Source: an uncultured Caulobacteraceae bacterium (lineage in GTDB: Bacteria; Pseudomonadota; Alphaproteobacteria; Caulobacterales; Caulobacteraceae). From it: 64,000 bases of DNA. Shown in pieces: positions 62,901-64,000 of the stretch; the first letter of the stretch is position 1; the number at the start of each line of letters is the position of its first letter. Made by a program: the position numbers and the translations under genes. Below the pieces are notes generated by a model. It had not been told where the DNA came from. It did not search any database and saw nothing but the letters and a program-made list of their open reading frames with translations. The stretch spans positions 49,326 through 113,325 of the forward strand of contig CAIXWN010000024.1 of NCBI GenBank assembly GCA_903923135.1, written 5' to 3'.

Positions 62901-63266
62901 CAGGGCGCGCGCCCGCGCCTTGTCGCCGAACGCCTCCAGGGCTTCGGGGGACGGACCGATGAAGGTGACGCCGGCCTGGGCGCAGGCGCGGGCGAAGGCC
63001 GCGCTCTCCGAAAGAAAGCCGTATCCGGGGTGGATGGCGTCGCATCGCGCCGCACGCGCGGCGGCGATCATGGCCGGTATGTCGAGATAGGCCCGGGCGC
63101 CCGCAGCCCCCAGGGCGATGGCACGGTCGGCCGCCTTCACGTGCAGGGATCGTTCGTCGTCGGTGGAATAGATCGCCGTCGAGGCCAGGCCCAGGTCCGC
63201 CGCCGCCCGGGCGATGCGAATGGCGATTTCGCCGCGGTTGGCGATCAGGATGTTGGTGAAGGTCAT
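60000..63266 (-). CDS. Single-chain biotin-dependent acyl-CoA carboxylase (BC-BCCP-CT fusion)
   Basis: BC: FTNILIANRGEIAIRIARAAADLG...; BCCP: VAILEAMKMEHVV; CT: ARENIDDLVDPGTFLEYGAF, LSLVDTPGFMVGPDSE; one frame of ~1088 aa. Confidence 0.92.
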   Translation of the reverse strand: MTFTNILIANRGEIAIRIARAAADLGLASTAIYSTDDERSLHVKAADRAIALGAAGARAYLDIPAMIAAARAARCDAIHPGYGFLSESAAFARACAQAGVTFIGPSPEALEAFGDKARARALAIRVKTPVLPGTEGAADLAEVEAFFDQLPPGAAMMIKAVAGGGGRGMRVVRQRADLAAAFAAASREAEAAFGEGAVYAERLIENARHVEVQVAGDRTGVLAIGERECSLQRRHQKILEIAPAPGLSESRRARLFEAAVNLAAAARYRTLGTIEFLLEAGGEEFYFIEANARLQVEHTITEAVTGVDLVQTQIRLAAGETLAKIGLTATPEARGVAIQARVNLETLTADGGAQPSGGRLTAYEAPSGPGVRVDGYGYAGYLTNPNYDSLIAKVIAHGTNLVHAADRTARALSEFRIEGAETNIGLLRALLAREDVRTGVTTTHYVEDNAPALIAEAGALTHRNYAAAAGSAAAAETREESIEGASPVRAPLQATVGSIDVAEGDLVRPGQTVAILEAMKMEHVVTAAEGGRIVRIAADRGEVVLKDQPLVFVAPEAVEGAVEDAEDAVDLDFIRPDLAEVNERWRLTLDEARPEAVARRRSRNQRTARENIDDLVDPGTFLEYGAFAVAAQRRRHSAEHLLKISPADGLICGVGSVNGGLFGPEKARCAALSYDFTVLAGTQGLMNHLKTDRLLEIVESEELPVIWFAEGGGGRPGDTDGIGASGLATSSFKAFAQLAGQVPKIAVVSGRCFAGNASFAGVSEILICTKGANIGMGGPAMIEGGGLGVFAPEDIGPMDVQTANGVVDILAEDEADATRLAKQALSYFQGPVAGWASADQRALRRAIPENRLRVYDARKVIETVADTGSFLELRPGFAPGLITGFVRVEGRPMGLIANDPRHLGGAVDCDGADKGSRLFQLCDAFDLPVLSLVDTPGFMVGPDSEAAAAVRKTSRLFINAARLGTPMFAIVLRKAYGLGAQAMAGGSTQAPVFCAAWPTGEFGGMGLEGSVRLGYRRELEAETDPAARQALFDKLLGSLYARGKAINAAASLEIDAVIDPADTRKWIVQGLNTCRKRHAPRRRFVDAW

Positions 63267-63437
63267 GGGCGTTTGCAGGCTTCCTCTAGGGCTCGGACGG
63301 CGCTTTGCCCTCCACCATAGAGTCCGGCCCTGTGGGCCGCCATGCCGTCGGCGCGTTTGTCCCCGCCGTGGCGACGCGAAAGCGCTGTCTCCGTCCGCCA
63401 TCGGGTCGCCGGCTTGACTCCCCGGGACGCAAGATTA

Positions 63438-63452
63438 GAACAAAAAGAGAAC
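63438..63452. promoter_or_regulatory. LexA (SOS) box upstream of imuA
   Basis: GAAC-AAAAAGA-GAAC (63438-63452), reverse complement of the alphaproteobacterial GTTC-N7-GTTC box. Confidence 0.85.
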
Positions 63453-63471
63453 AAAAGGAGTCCTCCAGGTC

Positions 63472-64000
63472 ATGTCTCGCGCGGCGAGCTTCAATGCGGT
63501 GCGGGCGAAGGTCGCCGCCATGGAAGCCGGCGGTGGGCCAGCCAGGGCCGTCCTGTCGTTCGGGGACGCCCGGCTCGACCGGGCCTTTCCGGGCGGGGGC
63601 CTGCCCCTGGGATGCTGGCACGACATCGCCGGGGAGGGGCTGGAGATTGAAACAGCGGCGGCGCCGGGGGCTTTCGCCGCCGCTCTGGCCGGCCCCCTGG
63701 CGCGGCGGGGGGCGGTGATCTGGGTGATGCGACGGGGCGATCTCTACGCCCCGGGCCTCGCCGGATTCGGCTTTCCCGCTGAGCGCCTGATCCAGGTGCG
63801 GGCGCGTGACGAGGCCCAGGCGCTCGCGGCCCTCGAGGACGCCCTGGGAAGCGCGGGCGTCGCCGCCGCTATCGGCGAGGCCGGCGAGGTCGATCTGACG
63901 GCCGGCCGACGTCTCCAGCTGGCCTGCGAACGGCGGGGGGCCACCGGGGTTCTCATCCGCCGCCGGCCCTTCGGCGGGCCGGCCCGGGCGATGGCCGCCG
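63472..64000 (+). CDS. imuA: ImuA-like SOS mutagenesis protein (truncated by window end)
   Basis: Open frame to the window edge: LSFGDARLDRAFPGGGLPLGCWHDIAGEGLEIE...VIWVMRRGDLYAPGL...LQLACERRGATGVLIRR. Confidence 0.85.
   Translation, partial: MSRAASFNAVRAKVAAMEAGGGPARAVLSFGDARLDRAFPGGGLPLGCWHDIAGEGLEIETAAAPGAFAAALAGPLARRGAVIWVMRRGDLYAPGLAGFGFPAERLIQVRARDEAQALAALEDALGSAGVAAAIGEAGEVDLTAGRRLQLACERRGATGVLIRRRPFGGPARAMAA

Noticed and set aside
60033-63320. 1095-aa plus-strand ORF
   Set aside because: Antisense to the well-supported fused carboxylase; GC-driven shadow ORF
1-64000. tRNA, rRNA, CRISPR, transposon, prophage or toxin-antitoxin defence systems
   Set aside because: None recognised by eye; a tRNAscan/Infernal, CRISPR finder and IS search would be needed to exclude short or degenerate examples

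Overview
High-GC alphaproteobacterial chromosome segment, most like Caulobacterales by gene content and order. It spans the chromosomal replication origin and the ParABS centromere region. Left part (0-6.7 kb): a general-stress-response (GSR) locus with a phyR / nepR-ecfG-sensor kinase divergon, a second HWE-type hybrid kinase, a YqjD/YqjE-like pair and a small entericidin-like lipoprotein gene missing from the ORF track. I found four sites matching GGAAC-N16-CGTT, all with the same 16-nt spacer, at four transcription units of this locus. Middle (14-32 kb): leuS-lptE-holA, parAB-rsmG-mnmG-mnmE-rho-hemJ-hemH, a ~600-bp non-coding origin-like region, then ppsR-maf-aroE-coaE-dnaQ. Two perfect 16-bp parS palindromes (TGTTTCACGTGAAACA) are present, one abutting the mnmE stop codon and one inside the leuS coding sequence. 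A perfect CtrA box (TTAA-N7-TTAA) lies in the origin region. Right part: secB, mltA, cbpA-cbpM, an accessory aromatic meta-cleavage-like cluster with its own TetR regulator and putative operator, the hisBHAFE genes, hslUV, fabAB, a single-chain fused biotin-dependent carboxylase, and the start of imuA behind a perfect alphaproteobacterial LexA box. I saw no rRNA, tRNA, CRISPR array, transposon or prophage. All calls are by eye from translated sequence and motifs; no database search was run.
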